Shown: one piece after another, positions 8,809 to 16,252 of the stretch
Numbering within the stretch: position 1 is the first letter of the stretch
How the letters are laid out: each line of letters opens with the position of its first letter
Source of the DNA: Micromonospora sp. NBC_00421
GTDB lineage: Bacteria > Actinomycetota > Actinomycetes > Mycobacteriales > Micromonosporaceae
DNA: 64,000 nucleotides
Assembly (NCBI RefSeq): GCF_036017915.1
Contig: NZ_CP107929.1
Coordinates: 5,026,001-5,090,000 of the forward strand
Direction of reading: 5' to 3'
Notes under the pieces: generated by a model
What the model was told of the DNA's origin: nothing
The model's input: only the letters and a program-made list of their open reading frames with translations
Database searches by the model: none
Translations under genes and position numbers: made by a program

Positions 8809-9600
8809 GTGACCGAGCCACTGCTCGTCGACCGCACCGATGCCGTGGTCACCCTGACCCTGAACCGCCCCACCGCGATGAACTCGCTCGACGTGGCGCT
8901 CAAGGAGGCCCTCCGGGACGCCCTGGCCGAGCTGGAGACCGACCGGTCCTGCCGGGCGGTGGTGCTGGCCGGGGCGGGTGGCTCGTTCAGCGCCGGTCAG
9001 GACCTGCGCGAGCACGTACAGACCCTGGAGTCGCCGGGTCGGGATCCGTTGGACACCGTCCGGGCGCACTACAACCCGATCGCCGCCCGGCTGGCGAACC
9101 TGCCCAAGCCGGTGGTCGCCGCGGTCCGCGGGATGGCCGCCGGAGCGGGCGCCTCGCTGGCGTTCCTGGCCGACTTCCGGATCGGTGGGCCGAAGACGAA
9201 GTTCCTGATGGCGTTCGCCGGGGTGGGCCTGGCCGCCGACACCGGGGCGTCCTGGACACTGCCCCGGTTGGTCGGCCACGCCAAGGCCGTCGAACTGCTG
9301 ATGCTCGCCGAGCCGGTCGGTGCCGACGAGGCCTACCGGTCGGGGCTGCTCACCCGGCTGGTCGAGGACGACGAGCAGGTGCTGCCCACCGCGCACGAGC
9401 TGGCCGCCCGGCTCGCCGCCGGCCCGACCGTCGCCTACGGGGCGATCAAGCGGCAGCTCTCCATCGCCGACGCGGGCACCCTCGCCGACGCCCTCTCCGC
9501 CGAGGCGCAGGCCCAGTCGATCTGCGGGGCCACCGCCGACCACCGGGCCGCCACCATCGCGTTCGTCAAAAAGCAGAAGCCGGTCTTCCACGGCAACTGA
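8809..9600 (+). CDS. Enoyl-CoA hydratase/isomerase, PaaG-like
   Basis: This is a 263-residue crotonase-fold enzyme. The oxyanion-hole motifs are AGAGGSFSAGQDLRE and GMAAGAGASLAFLADFRIG. The segment FAGVGLAADTGASWTLPRLVG resembles 1,2-epoxyphenylacetyl-CoA isomerase PaaG, which uses an Asp, more than typical hydratases with two Glu residues. It is coupled to the PaaX-type regulator upstream (GTG start 4 nt after its TAG). No other paa genes are present, so the substrate could also be another acyl-CoA. Confidence 0.88.
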   Translation: MTEPLLVDRTDAVVTLTLNRPTAMNSLDVALKEALRDALAELETDRSCRAVVLAGAGGSFSAGQDLREHVQTLESPGRDPLDTVRAHYNPIAARLANLPKPVVAAVRGMAAGAGASLAFLADFRIGGPKTKFLMAFAGVGLAADTGASWTLPRLVGHAKAVELLMLAEPVGADEAYRSGLLTRLVEDDEQVLPTAHELAARLAAGPTVAYGAIKRQLSIADAGTLADALSAEAQAQSICGATADHRAATIAFVKKQKPVFHGN

Positions 9601-9717
9601 AGTGCCGGGCCGGCCCGGGGGCACCGGCCGTGCCGTGCCGTGGCGGTCACGCGTCACCTCGACGACCTGCCGGCCGGGCCACACCATCCCCGTCGGTGCC
9701 GGGCCACACCGTCCCCG

Positions 9718-10470
9718 TCAGCGGGCGACATAGCCGCCGTCGATGGGGACGGTGTGGCCGGTGATCCAGGTGGCGTCGTCGGAGCAGAGGAAGAGCACCA
9801 CGCCGGCCACGTCGTCCGGGCTGGGGATGCCGGGTTTCGGGTTGAACGACTCCATCCGGGCCCGCATCTCCGCCGGATCGGGCGCGCTGTCGATGAAGTG
9901 CTGCACCAGCGGGGTCATCACCACAGTGGGGGCGACCGCGTTGACCCGGATGTTGCGGGCCGCGTACTCCACCGCCGCCGACCGGGTGAGCCCGACGATG
10001 CCGGCCTTGGTGAAGGTGTACGGGGAGATGTTCTCCTGCGCCGCCAGGCCGGTGGTGGACGAGGTGTTGACGATCGCACCCCCGCCTCCGCGCAGCATGG
10101 CCTCGATGCCGTACTTGAGCACGTGGAACACGCCGTCGCCGTTGATCCGCCGGACCTTCTGCCAGTTCTCCACGTCCATCTCGTGCAGGGGCTGCTGCCG
10201 GCCGTCGATGCCGGCGTTGTTGAAGATGACGTCGATCCGGTCGTAGCGCTGCACCGCGTCCGCGATGCCCTGCTCCACCGCTGCGGCGTCGCCGGTGTCG
10301 ACGGTGACCGCGAGGGCGTCGGGCAGCTCGGCGGCCACCCGCCGGGCGCCCTCGGCGTTGATGTCGGCGATCACCAGCCGGGCCCCCTCGGCGGCGAATC
10401 GGCGGGCGGTCGCCTCCCCGAGCCCCGAGGCGCCACCGGTGACGAACGCGACCTTGTCCTGGAACCGCAT
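9718..10470 (-). CDS. Short-chain dehydrogenase/reductase
   Basis: This classical SDR of 250 residues has the nucleotide-binding motif TGGASGLGEATAR, the NNAG motif, the catalytic Ser in VNTSSTTG and YTFTK as YxxxK. The C-terminus DDATWITGHTVPIDGGY is typical of FabG-like enzymes. The acidic residue after beta-2 (VIADINAEG) suggests NAD rather than NADP. The ATG at 10470 has a GGGGGAG ribosome binding site; the upstream M at 10506 does not. It converges on the crotonase gene. The substrate is unknown. Confidence 0.9.
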   Translation of the reverse strand: MRFQDKVAFVTGGASGLGEATARRFAAEGARLVIADINAEGARRVAAELPDALAVTVDTGDAAAVEQGIADAVQRYDRIDVIFNNAGIDGRQQPLHEMDVENWQKVRRINGDGVFHVLKYGIEAMLRGGGGAIVNTSSTTGLAAQENISPYTFTKAGIVGLTRSAAVEYAARNIRVNAVAPTVVMTPLVQHFIDSAPDPAEMRARMESFNPKPGIPSPDDVAGVVLFLCSDDATWITGHTVPIDGGYVAR

Positions 10471-10535
10471 CGGCTCTCCCCCGACCGGCCGACCGACTGC
10501 CGGCACCCGTGCGCCCTTACCCGGTCGGCGGGTGG

Positions 10536-11120
10536 CTAGTCGTCCTCCTCCGGGTCCTGGTTGGCCTCGGCGCCCAGCACGAACGCCTGCATGGCCAGCT
10601 CGTCGCCGCTCGGTGAGACGAAGGCAGGCAGCTCGGCCGGACCGAGCTCCTGCACGTACGACCAGAAGAGCCGGACCGCCTCGGCCGGGGACTCGGCCTC
10701 GATCGGCAGGTCGAGGCTGACCAGCCAGGTCCGACGCAGCGGCGGCGGGCCGAGCCGGTCGACCAGCTCGCGGTAGCTGCCCGGGGCGAGCGCGGTGACC
10801 GGGCCGGCGACCGCCGTCCGGTCGATCGGCACCGGCGCGTCGAACGACCGCCGGGTGTACGTCACCAGCAGCGCCTGCCCGTCGTGCCGGGCGACCCGGC
10901 CCAGCGCCACCAGCCGGGGCGGGTCGTCGGCCAGCACCGCCACCGGGTCACCGGGGCGGGGCGCGGGCGCACCGGCCGGGACGGTCAGCTCCAGGGTGTC
11001 GTGGTGGACGAGGCGTTCGGCGTCGTGCCGCCCGGCCGGCAGCAGCACCGCCCAGGCGTCGTCGCCCCGCCCGCCGTCGACGTCGGTCGGGCCGGTGCTG
11101 CGGTGGTCGGTCACGGTCAT
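10536..11120 (-). CDS. Conserved hypothetical protein, 194 aa
   Basis: I do not recognise a family. The protein is soluble and rich in Pro, Ala and Asp, with an acidic C-terminus (GAEANQDPEEDD). The middle holds a possible beta-rich domain with PGDPVAVLADDPPRLVALGRV, resembling a small barrel. The ATG overlaps the tag stop codon by 4 nt (ATGA), so it is co-translated with the DNA glycosylase. Confidence 0.75.
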   Translation of the reverse strand: MTVTDHRSTGPTDVDGGRGDDAWAVLLPAGRHDAERLVHHDTLELTVPAGAPAPRPGDPVAVLADDPPRLVALGRVARHDGQALLVTYTRRSFDAPVPIDRTAVAGPVTALAPGSYRELVDRLGPPPLRRTWLVSLDLPIEAESPAEAVRLFWSYVQELGPAELPAFVSPSGDELAMQAFVLGAEANQDPEEDD

Positions 11121-11713
11121 GACCCCATCCCATCACGGGCCACGGCGGTGCCGGCGTGGCAGCCGGCGAGATGGTCGTCGACCATTCCGGTGGCCTGCAT
11201 CAGCGCGTACGCCGTGGTGGGGCCGACGAAGCGGAAACCCTGCTTCTTGAGCGCCTTGGCCAGCGCGGTGGACGCCGGGGTCGTGGCCGGCACCTCGGCG
11301 AACGATCCGAACCGGGCCGCCCGGGGCGGCGGCGCGTACGACCAGAGCAGCGCGGAGAGCCCGGCGGGCAGGGCCAGCGCGGCGCGGGCGTTGGCGACCG
11401 CCGCCTCGATCTTGGCCCGGTTGCGGACGATTCCCGCGTCGGCGAGCAGCCGGGTCACGTCCGCGTCGTCGAAGGCGGCGACCCGGTCGATCCGGAAGTC
11501 GGCGAAGGCCAGCCGGAACGCCGGGCGCTTGCGCAGGATGGTCAGCCAGGACAGCCCGGACTGGAACGCCTCCAGGGTGAGCCGTTCGTAGAGGGCGTCG
11601 TCGCCGCGCAGCGGACGGCCCCACTCGGTGTCGTGGTAGATCGCGTAGTCCGGGGTGCTCGCCCCCCACGCGCAGCGGGGCAGTCCGTCGGGGCCGGTCA
11701 CCAGGTCAGTCAC
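11117..11713 (-). CDS. tag: DNA-3-methyladenine glycosylase I
   Basis: This 198-residue Tag-family base-excision enzyme removes 3-methyladenine from alkylated DNA. Typical motifs are RCAWG near the N-terminus, YHDTEWGRPL, LTLEAFQSGLSWLTILRKR and the C-terminal FRFVGPTTAYALMQATGMVDDH with the zinc-binding HxxxC (HLAGCH). The GTG start at 11713 is preceded 7 nt upstream by TAGCGT, with no ribosome binding site, so the mRNA is probably leaderless. The neighbours match the folP2-tagA region of mycobacteria. Confidence 0.94.
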   Translation of the reverse strand: MTDLVTGPDGLPRCAWGASTPDYAIYHDTEWGRPLRGDDALYERLTLEAFQSGLSWLTILRKRPAFRLAFADFRIDRVAAFDDADVTRLLADAGIVRNRAKIEAAVANARAALALPAGLSALLWSYAPPPRAARFGSFAEVPATTPASTALAKALKKQGFRFVGPTTAYALMQATGMVDDHLAGCHAGTAVARDGMGS

Positions 11714-11720
11714 CCGGTAC

Positions 11721-11726
11721 ACGCTA
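11721..11726 (-). promoter_or_regulatory. -10 box of a leaderless promoter for tag
   Basis: TAGCGT on the minus strand fits TANNNT and ends 7 nt before the GTG start of tag. This is the same geometry as upstream of mrp. Confidence 0.5.
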
Positions 11727-11766
11727 GGCCAGGGGCCCGACACCGCCGGGTGGCGGGCCGGACCGG

Positions 11767-12288
11767 TCAGCGGGGCGCGGACGGCCGGGGCAGGCGGCCG
11801 GACTCGACCAGGCGGGCGAAGCGCCTCAGGGCCAGCGTCAGGCTTGCCTTGGAACCCGGCCAGAGCAGCGGCCAGGCGACCCGCCCGGCCGACCCGCCGG
11901 GCAGGTGGAACCACTCGTGCCAGACCACCTGCGTGCGGCCGTCGGCCAGCGGGGTGCAACGCAGCACGCCCGGGCCGCGCAGCAGCCTGCCGCAGTGCAC
12001 CACGCCCACCTCGTACGGGGCGTCGACCCGGACCACCCGCATCTCGTCGCGCAGCGCCGCCGGGCCGAGCGAGGTGACCGCCTCGACGAGGCTGCCCTCC
12101 CCGCCGTCGCCCTCGACCACCCGCACCCGGGTCAGCGGAATCCAGTCGGACTGCCCCTCCCAGTCGGTCAGCGCGGCGAAGACCCGCTCGGCGGGAGCGT
12201 TGACGATCACCGTGGCGGTGAACTCGCCGGCACCCGGCTGGGCGGCCTCGTCGGCCAGGCCGCCGCCGGCCGGATCGGGTCCGGTCAC
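11767..12288 (-). CDS. SRPBCC / START-like domain protein
   Basis: The 173-residue protein carries a polyketide-cyclase or START-like fold, recognisable from FTATVIVNAPAERVFAALTD at the start of the domain, followed by WIPLTRVRVVEG and WHEWFHLPGG. Such proteins bind hydrophobic ligands, and the ligand here is unknown. The GTG start overlaps the stop of the DivIVA-like gene by 4 nt, so the two are coupled. Members of this family are often found next to the DivIVA-like protein in Micromonospora-type genomes. Confidence 0.82.
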   Translation of the reverse strand: MTGPDPAGGGLADEAAQPGAGEFTATVIVNAPAERVFAALTDWEGQSDWIPLTRVRVVEGDGGEGSLVEAVTSLGPAALRDEMRVVRVDAPYEVGVVHCGRLLRGPGVLRCTPLADGRTQVVWHEWFHLPGGSAGRVAWPLLWPGSKASLTLALRRFARLVESGRLPRPSAPR

Positions 12289-12890
12289 ACCGGCTCCGAC
12301 CGGGCCACGGCACCGCCGGGACGGTCCGCGTCGGCCCGGTCCGTCTCGGCACGGTCCTCGGTGCGGTCCGTCTCGGTGCGGTCCGTCTCGGTGCGGTCCG
12401 TCTCGGTGCGGTCCGCATCGGTGCGGTCCGTGGTCGGGGTGGGGGTGATGTCGATGGGCTCGACCTCGACGGTCGGGCCTTCCGGACCGGGTGCGTCCGG
12501 GGCAGGGGTCGCCGGAGAGGCGTCGGGCGGGGTGGCGACGGCCTCCTCCCGGGTACGGCGCAGCACGTCGGCGTCGGCGGTACGGCCCTCCCGCAGCGCG
12601 ACGACCTCGGCCTCCAGCACCCCGATCAGCTCGGCCTTGTATCCGATGTCGTAGGCGGCCCGGCGCATCGCCTGGTCGACCTGGGCCATCCGGTAGCCGC
12701 GCAGGGCGGTGTCGAAGCGGAGCGCGCCGACGTCCGACTCCCGCAGGGGTCGGCCACCGGGCAACGGGACGGCTCTGCCGTCGGGCTCGGTGGGGGCGAG
12801 CCCGTCCCGACCCGAGATCAGCACCGTCACGCCGAACACGACCGCCGCCACGGTCAACGCGACGACCACAATGAGCAGAGTCTGACCCAT
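12285..12890 (-). CDS. Membrane-anchored DivIVA-like protein (Rv1209-type)
   Basis: This 201-residue protein begins MGQTLLIVVVALTVAAVVFG, a single N-terminal transmembrane helix. A short DivIVA-like motif follows (LRFDTALRGYRMAQVDQAMRRAAYDIGYKAE, about residues 50-80), then a coiled coil. The tail is low complexity and contains a repeated DRTET unit. It is probably a polar or cell-wall scaffold, inferred only from the motif. The ATG at 12890 has no strong ribosome binding site but removes a 14-residue extension that lacks homology. Confidence 0.8.
   Translation of the reverse strand: MGQTLLIVVVALTVAAVVFGVTVLISGRDGLAPTEPDGRAVPLPGGRPLRESDVGALRFDTALRGYRMAQVDQAMRRAAYDIGYKAELIGVLEAEVVALREGRTADADVLRRTREEAVATPPDASPATPAPDAPGPEGPTVEVEPIDITPTPTTDRTDADRTETDRTETDRTETDRTEDRAETDRADADRPGGAVARSEPV
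12361..12435. repeat. 15-bp tandem repeat, five copies, inside the DivIVA-like gene
   Basis: The unit GTGCGGTCCGTCTCG occurs three times identically and then twice with substitutions. More degenerate copies extend to about 12325. It encodes the acidic/basic pentapeptide repeat DRTET and keeps the reading frame when copies are gained or lost. Confidence 0.85.
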
Positions 12891-13080
12891 AGGGAGATCG
12901 TGGCACGGGGACACCCTCCGGAGCGACCCCAACCACCATCATCGTCACCGATCTTCTGGCCGTACCGGCTCCGGAGCGGGGCGGGGGCCTGGGGTCGTAC
13001 CGGCCCGAGGGCCGGGGCGGACGACCGGCTAGCGTCGGCATCGGCCGGGTCGTCCGGCCGGTGACCTGCGGGAGGCGGAA

Positions 13081-13950
13081 TTGGCCGGGGCGCTGCGGCT
13101 CGGAGGGCGGACGTTCGCCCCGGGCGAGCCGGTGGTGATGGCGATCGTCAACCGGACGCCGGACTCGTTCTTCGACCGGGGTGCCACCTTCGCGCAGGAC
13201 AGCGCGCTGCGCGCGGTGGAACGGGCGGTCGCCGAGGGCGCCGAGATCATCGACATCGGTGGGGTGAAGGCCGGGCCGGGCGACGAGGTCGACGTGGTCG
13301 AGGAGATCCGGCGGACGGTGGACACCATCGCCGCCGTCCGGGCCGCGTTCCCCGAGGTGGTCATCTCGATCGACACCTGGCGGGCCGAGGTGGCGGTCGA
13401 GGCGGTGGCGGCCGGTGCCGACCTGCTCAACGACACCTGGTCAGGGGCCGATCCGGCGCTCGCCCGGGTGGCCGCCGAGACCGGGGCCGGGCTGGTCTGC
13501 TCACACGCCGGCGGCCTGACGCCCCGCACCCGGCCGCACCGGGCGGCCTTCCCCGACGTGGTCGCCGACGTGGTCGCGACGGTGACCGGGCTCGCCGAGC
13601 GGGCGGTGGCCCTGGGGGTACGCCCCGACGGCATCCTGATCGACCCGGCGCACGACTTCGGCAAGAACACCCGCCACTCCCTGGAGATCACCCGCCGGTT
13701 GGCCGAGCTGTCCGGCACCGGCTGGCCGCTGCTGGTGGCGTTGTCGAACAAGGACTTCATCGGCGAGACACTGGACCTTCCGGTGTCGGACCGGTTGGAG
13801 GGCACCCTGGCCGCGACGGCGGTGTCGGCCTGGCTCGGTGCCCGGGTCTTCCGCGCCCACCAGGTCCTGCCTACCCGTCGGGTGCTCGACATGGTGGCCT
13901 CGATCCGGGGCGACCGCCCACCCACCGTCACCCGCCGCGGCCTGGCCTGA
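13081..13950 (+). CDS. folP2: Dihydropteroate synthase paralogue (FolP2 type)
   Basis: This 289-residue pterin-binding TIM-barrel protein has the sequence NRTPDSFFDRG in place of the canonical N-V-TPDSFSDGG loop. Later motifs (EIIDIGGVKAGPG, SIDTWRAEVAVEA, NDTWSG, DPAHDFGKN) are recognisable. Mycobacterial FolP2 carries similar changes and, to my knowledge, lacks DHPS activity. The TTG start follows GGGAGGCGGAA. It is divergent from the Rv1209-like gene. The usual neighbour gpgS is absent here. Confidence 0.85.
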   Translation: MAGALRLGGRTFAPGEPVVMAIVNRTPDSFFDRGATFAQDSALRAVERAVAEGAEIIDIGGVKAGPGDEVDVVEEIRRTVDTIAAVRAAFPEVVISIDTWRAEVAVEAVAAGADLLNDTWSGADPALARVAAETGAGLVCSHAGGLTPRTRPHRAAFPDVVADVVATVTGLAERAVALGVRPDGILIDPAHDFGKNTRHSLEITRRLAELSGTGWPLLVALSNKDFIGETLDLPVSDRLEGTLAATAVSAWLGARVFRAHQVLPTRRVLDMVASIRGDRPPTVTRRGLA

Positions 13951-13978
13951 CCGCCGCCCGACCCGGCCGCTGGGGTGG

Positions 13979-14356
13979 TCAGGTCCAGTTCAGGATGCGC
14001 TTGCGCCAGGCGTAGAGGATGCCGAGCGCGACCACGGCCACGAAGACGCCCATCTCGGCGACCGTCACCGCACCGAAACCGGGCCGGTCGAAGACCATCG
14101 CCCAGGGGAAGAGGAAGACCGCCTCGACGGCGAAGAGCACGTAGAGGTACGCGTACACGTAGTAACGGATCTGCATCTGCGCCCAGTCGCCACCGACCGG
14201 GTCGAGGCCGCACTCGTAGCCGGCCCGCTTGCCGGCGGGGTCGGCCGGACGGCCGGGACGTAACACCCGGTTGGCGGAGAACGCCGTAACGAAGAAGAGG
14301 ACGGCAGCGAGCAGCAAGAGCCCGAGCGTCGCGTACGAGCCCAGGTAACCGGTCAC
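13979..14356 (-). CDS. nuoA: NADH-quinone oxidoreductase subunit A, solitary
   Basis: This 125-residue membrane subunit of complex I has three hydrophobic segments. The loop motif is YECGLDPVG with the conserved Cys, and the QIRYYVYAYLYVLFAVEAVFLFPW region is typical. The GTG start at 14356 is close to unrelated genes on both sides. No other nuo gene is in the window, and downstream is the convergent folP2. It is either an orphan paralogue or part of a dispersed alternative complex. Confidence 0.9.
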   Translation of the reverse strand: MTGYLGSYATLGLLLLAAVLFFVTAFSANRVLRPGRPADPAGKRAGYECGLDPVGGDWAQMQIRYYVYAYLYVLFAVEAVFLFPWAMVFDRPGFGAVTVAEMGVFVAVVALGILYAWRKRILNWT

Positions 14357-14502
14357 GGTGGGTCAGCCTACCGGGCCTCGGGCCGGTCCGGACGCCGTGG
14401 GCGGGCACCCGAACACGTCACCGAATTCTCTTCCACAGGTACTGGTGCCACCTGGCAACTGTTACCGAATAATGAACTCTCACCCAGAGTCACGGAGGTC
14501 AG

Positions 14503-15945
14503 ATGCCCGGCGTGAACACGCGTGCCCTTCGGCGGTTCCTCGTCCGGCGTACCCCTGCTCTGGTCGGGGCGGTGTTGACGGCCGGGCTGGTGGTCGCGCT
14601 CGGGATGCCGGCGGGCCTGGCGACGGCGGCACCCACCGTGACCCGTCTGGTCACCGACCCGGCCGACGTCCCCACCGCCGGCGGCGGCGACCCGACGGAC
14701 GGGACCACGCCCCCGGGCGAGCCGACGGCGACCGGGCCGGCCCCGACCACGGCACCGCCGACGCTGCCGCCGGCCCCGGAGCCCACCACACCCGCGCCGG
14801 AGCCGACCGGCACGACGCCGGAGACCACGGCACCGGTGCCGACGGCCACCACCACTCCGACCGCGGCACCGACCCCGAAGCCACCGCTGCCCAGCAGGCC
14901 CGCGCCGCCGGGGCCGAACCCGCAGCAGCCGGGCGGCGGGCGGGTCGGGGTCCAGGTCACCACGGGGGACGTCACGCTCGACGACCGCTACTGGGGAGCC
15001 CGGAGCACGGTCACCACCCTGCGGGTCACCGTCTCCAACACCGGTGCCGTGCCGGAGCGGGTGCGACTGGCGTACACGCTGCCGGCCGGGCTCACCGACG
15101 CCGGGACGCCTGGTTGCGCGGCGGCCGGCGACGACGGTTGGCACTGCGGCGAGTGGACCACCGCGCCGGGCGACCTGTTCGACACCCTGATCCGGGTACG
15201 GGTCAGCGGCGGCGCCTGGCGGCAGATGCCGCTGAGCGGTGCGGTACGGGTCACCGCGACCGGGCCGGGCGCCGGCGACACCGCCCGGGACAACGAGGGC
15301 TTCGCGGTCCTCTTCCCGCCCGGTCCGCCGGTGCCCGGGATCCTGCTGGACGCCGACGAGGTCGCCTTCGACATCAGTGGCGGACCCACCGTGCTGGCGG
15401 CCCAACTGGGCAACACCGGGCGGGTGGACGCCACCGGACGGGTCGAGGTCGTGCTGCCTGCCGGGGTCAGCGTGCTGGATCCGCCGGCCGGCTGCGTGTC
15501 GGCGTCGCCGACGCGTACCCGCTGCGACCTGGGCGTCATGCCGGCGGGGCGGACGGAGACGCTCCGGTTCACCGTCGCCGCCACCCCGGACGCCCAGCGC
15601 GAGGCGCCGCTGGCCGGCGCGTTGGTCGGCCGGCTGACTCCGGAGCGCGGGCCGGCCCGTCAGGTCCAGCTGAGCTTCCGGATCACCGCCGCCGCCGCGC
15701 TTGCCACCACGCCGGTGGGCACTCCCGCGCCGACCGGGTCGCAGGGGTTGATCGCGGCGGAGGGACGCGGGGCCGTCGACATCGCCGGGATGTCGTCCGC
15801 CCAGCGGACCGCGCTCGTGCTGATCGTGGTCTCCGTCCTGCTGGTGGTGTTGGCGCTCGCGCTTGCCACCGGCTCACTACGGCGACGGGCGACCGGGCCG
15901 GCGGCGGACACCACCGGCGAGGCACCGACCCGGCTGACCGGCTGA
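14503..15945 (+). CDS. Secreted Pro/Thr-rich protein with DUF11-like domains and C-terminal membrane helix
   Basis: This 480-residue cell-surface protein has a signal peptide at residues 1-43 (RRFLVRRTPALVGAVLTAG core, likely cut after LATA). A low-complexity PTPE-rich region covers about 50-145. Two beta-sandwich segments resembling DUF11 repeats follow (TTLRVTVSNTGAVPERV and VLAAQLGNTGRVDATGRV). A C-terminal hydrophobic helix (LVLIVVSVLLVVLALALA) is followed by RRR. It is probably anchored outside the cell. ACGGAGG precedes the ATG. The function is unknown; adhesion or wall structure is a guess from architecture. Confidence 0.8.
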   Translation: MPGVNTRALRRFLVRRTPALVGAVLTAGLVVALGMPAGLATAAPTVTRLVTDPADVPTAGGGDPTDGTTPPGEPTATGPAPTTAPPTLPPAPEPTTPAPEPTGTTPETTAPVPTATTTPTAAPTPKPPLPSRPAPPGPNPQQPGGGRVGVQVTTGDVTLDDRYWGARSTVTTLRVTVSNTGAVPERVRLAYTLPAGLTDAGTPGCAAAGDDGWHCGEWTTAPGDLFDTLIRVRVSGGAWRQMPLSGAVRVTATGPGAGDTARDNEGFAVLFPPGPPVPGILLDADEVAFDISGGPTVLAAQLGNTGRVDATGRVEVVLPAGVSVLDPPAGCVSASPTRTRCDLGVMPAGRTETLRFTVAATPDAQREAPLAGALVGRLTPERGPARQVQLSFRITAAAALATTPVGTPAPTGSQGLIAAEGRGAVDIAGMSSAQRTALVLIVVSVLLVVLALALATGSLRRRATGPAADTTGEAPTRLTG

Positions 15946-16252
15946 CGGGCGGGCGGGAGCCGGGGAGTCCGGTGGCGACCGGGACGGGCGGTGATCTCAA
16001 TTACGGCGGGCACCGCAAATCGCCGCAAACTCCCACAAATGCCACCGACCTGTATCCCAGGTGTCGGACCTCCACCAAGGATGCCCTAAGCCCGGGACGT
16101 AGGCTCGGAGCGAGAGACGACAGCGGGCCGGGCCAGCCCACGGGCGGACCGGGCGCAGCGGCGCGTCAAGGAGGTCGAGTGGCCGGGCAAGGCGGGGTCA
16201 CCATCATGTGCAGCCGCGCGCGCGGCGGGGCCGAGCGAAGCGAGGTGCGGGC

